From Zoogloea sp. (GTDB taxonomy: Bacteria > Pseudomonadota > Gammaproteobacteria > Burkholderiales > Rhodocyclaceae), in contig JADKKC010000022.1 of the NCBI GenBank assembly GCA_016720685.1, forward strand, positions 1 to 64,000: a stretch of DNA of 64,000 nt, given 5' to 3'. Position numbers and translations under genes: made by a program. Of this stretch, positions 61,913 to 64,000 are shown in pieces (position 1 is the stretch's first letter; every line of letters starts with the position of its first letter). Below the pieces are notes generated by a model. That model was not told the origin of the DNA. It saw only the letters and a program-made list of their open reading frames with translations, and did not search any database.

Positions 61913-64000
61913 ATGTTTGGAAAAGCGATGTCCCGCTTGCGCAGCAGGGTTGCCGAGTGGCTGGGCGAGAGCCTCGCCAACCGCTTCTCGGCGCTGGCGC
62001 TGATGATCACCCTGGTCATCGTCGTGCCGCTGGGGGCCGTGGCCTACGGCATCATCCACCACCTGCTCAGTCAGAAAATCGAGGCCGAGCTGCGTAACGT
62101 GGTGGCCCTGGGCCACTATGGCCTGGAGCAAACCCTGCGCGAGCTGAACGGCGACATCAACTCGATGGCACGGCGTTCGCTGGTGACCAACGCGATCGGC
62201 GATTCGGAAGGGCGTGACGCCTACCTGCTGCCCTTCCTGCGCGAGTTTGTCGCAGCCGAACCGCGCATCGCCGCAATCAGCATCCACGATTACAAGGGGC
62301 GCGCGCAGATCACCGTCGGCAGCGCCAAGCTGCTGGAAGACGAGATCCAGCCGCTGATCGAGGGGGTGATGATCGGCGAGAAGTCGAGCAGTGCGGCTCT
62401 TCGGAGCAACGCCGGCAGCACCCGGCTCCTGATTGCGGCCCCGATCGTGTTTGCGCCCACCCGCTCGGTGGAAGGCGCACTCAGCGTTGAAATCGACCTG
62501 CCGGCCTTGTTCGCCCGCTACTTTGCCGATGTGCCCAAGCACCACCGGGTGCGCCTGCTCGACGGGCAGGGGCGTGAGGTGGCGCGCAGTGGCAACAACT
62601 CCGGCGAGCAGAATTCGATCAGGCTGGAACTCGACGAAGGCAGTGGTCTCACGGGCTACCGTATCGAGATCGGCGTCGATTCGACGGTGGTCTACCAGTC
62701 GATGAGTTTGCTGGCCCTGGGTTTTGTCGTGGCCGGCCTGCTGACCCTGGGCCTGGCGAACCGGCTGTCGGTTCGGGCTGCCGAGCGGCTCACCCGCGGG
62801 TTGCGCGAACTGAGCCGTGCCGCCCGCGAGATTGAGGAAGGTGGCGACAGCACGCGCCTGTATCGCCTGCCTATTCAGGGGTGCGACGAGATTGCCACGC
62901 TGACCCTGGCCCTGAACCGCATGATGGTTTCGATGCGCGGCGCCCATGAGGCGCTCGAGGCGCGCGTTGAAGCCCGCAGCCGGCAACTGGCCGAGACCCA
63001 GGGCCGGCTCGCGTCCATTCTCGATTCGCTGCGTGACGTGGTGTATTCCTTCTCGCCCGATTTTGTGAGCGTGCTCTACATCAGCCCTTCGGTCACCGAA
63101 CTGACCGGCTCGGATATGGCCCAGTCGCCGGATTCGCCCTTCGGCCTGACCGACTTTATCCATCCGGACGAACGCGAAGCCGCGCGCAAGGCCTATCTGC
63201 AGGTGCTCCTGGAGGGCTACGGCGAGCAGCGCTACCGGATCGTCAGGACCGACGGGGAAATCCGCTGGGTCAGGGATCGCTTTCATGTCGTGCTGGACGA
63301 GGAGGGCAAACCGCTGCGCATCGACGGCATCATCACCGATGTCACCGAAAAGGTTATGGCCGAGGAGGAGCAGGCGCGCACGGAGACCATCCTGAATATG
63401 AAGAATCGCGCCCTCGAAGCCAGTTGCAACGGCATCGTGATTGCCGACATGGCCCAGCCGGAGGCGCCGATCATCTATGTGAACCCGGCCTTCGAACGGA
63501 TCACCGGCTATTCCGCCAGCGAAGCGCTGGGGCGCAATTGCCGCTACCTGCAGGGCTCCGACATGGGTTCGCCCGAGGTGCAGGCCCTTCGCCACGCCAT
63601 TGCCAACGAGCGCGAAACCCAGGTGGTGCTGCGTAATTTCCGCAAGGATGGCCAGCCGTTCTGGAACGAGCTGTTTGCTGGCCTTTGCCAACCCGGCCTT
63701 CGAGCGCATGAGCGGCTTTACGGTGGCCGACATCGTCGGGCTCACCCTTGACGACTTCGACGAACGCATGCGTGCCCTCGGCGATCCGGCCGAGCCTTAC
63801 ACACCGGCCAGCGTCGACCTGGCCGAGAACTATCAGGACTCCCGTCGTCGTCACCGTCGCCGCACCCTGCCCATGCTGCTGCCGGCGCCGCGCGTGCTCT
63901 CGCGGAGCGTGCGCCGTGTGGGCAGCAGCAACACGGCCTTCGTGCTGTATTACCGGGACGTTACCCGCGAGACCGAAGTGGACCGCATGAAGAGCGAGTT
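61913..64000 (+). pseudogene. membrane sensor histidine kinase with PAS and LOV domains, disrupted and partial
   Basis: Begins four bases after the binding-protein gene. Membrane helix (26-48), periplasmic region, second helix (about 265-286), HAMP, a PAS domain (about 365-490), then a LOV domain (about 505-587) with the photoactive Cys543 in GRNCRYLQG and NFRKDGQPFWNEL. Right after FWNELF the frame changes: a second PAS (FANPAFERMSGFTVADIVG) continues in another frame to the window end (RDVTRETEVDRMKSE), where an H-box would follow. The last LOV strands and the start of the next PAS are missing, so DNA has been lost or wrongly joined near 63675-63690. Confidence 0.8.

Overview
The window is GC-rich, densely packed bacterial chromosome. 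Gene content points to a betaproteobacterium, most likely order Rhodocyclales (Thauera/Azoarcus/Zoogloea relatives). The evidence is a phenylacetate-CoA operon, a PEP-CTERM protein, Proteobacterial AapJQM, LplT and RelA proteins, and many PAS-type sensor kinases. No rRNA, tRNA, CRISPR array, transposase or phage gene was recognised.

Layout. 1-8937 (+): aerobic phenylacetate catabolism: paaI (cut by the left edge), paaK, thiolase, a solitary branched-chain amino-acid-type binding protein, an enoyl-CoA hydratase remnant, an intact LiuC-like hydratase, then paaABCDE. Phenylacetate is activated to its CoA ester, epoxidised by PaaABCE and shortened by beta-oxidation-like steps. 9105-11595: pirin and azoR facing a LysR regulator. 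11630-15003: a RidA protein convergent with aapJQM, whose ATPase is absent. 15151-20327 (-): parvulin isomerase, BolA, YciI, YciB, truncated globin, ETHE1-like persulfide dioxygenase, EnvZ/OmpR. 20531-25133 (+): small exported protein, tsaB-rimI, family-4 uracil-DNA glycosylase, LemA and two TPM-domain proteins. 25202-28159 (-): a five-PAS histidine kinase. 28274-29675 (+): tadA, L,D-transpeptidase, GNAT. 29709-34249 (-): the three-gene AmmeMemoRadiSam set beside an alpha/beta hydrolase, and a DUF4010 membrane protein. 34383-36101 (+): ispD, ispF, thpR. 36148-38475 (-): PEP-CTERM protein, host-attachment family protein, MtfA-like peptidase. 38639-45646 (+): relA, cation efflux, yaaA, a frame-split DUF445 protein, an M14 carboxypeptidase and a small protein. 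45858-47772 (-): tonB-exbB-exbD behind a strong Fur-box match. 48181-52932: a CHAT-like/TPR protein divergent from a TonB-dependent receptor, which is followed by a degenerate kinase and a LuxR-type regulator. 52987-58216: lplT (frame broken), LysR, alr, radA, HU. 58302-64000: a macA-like remnant, then a signalling block (kinase-like ATPase without its His, CheY-like receiver, exported ligand-binding protein, and a LOV/PAS membrane kinase that is broken and cut by the right edge).

Two themes stand out. First, an unusual number of genes carry single-base frame breaks (DUF445, tonB, lplT, macA-like) or junction-like losses (paa hydratase remnant, LOV kinase, perhaps the CHAT protein). Some may be real decay; several sit in short C/G runs and may be sequence errors. 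Second, the terminal block, with an exported binding protein next to a LOV-containing membrane kinase, is the best candidate here for an uncharacterised sensory system. All calls come from reading the sequence; no database search was run.
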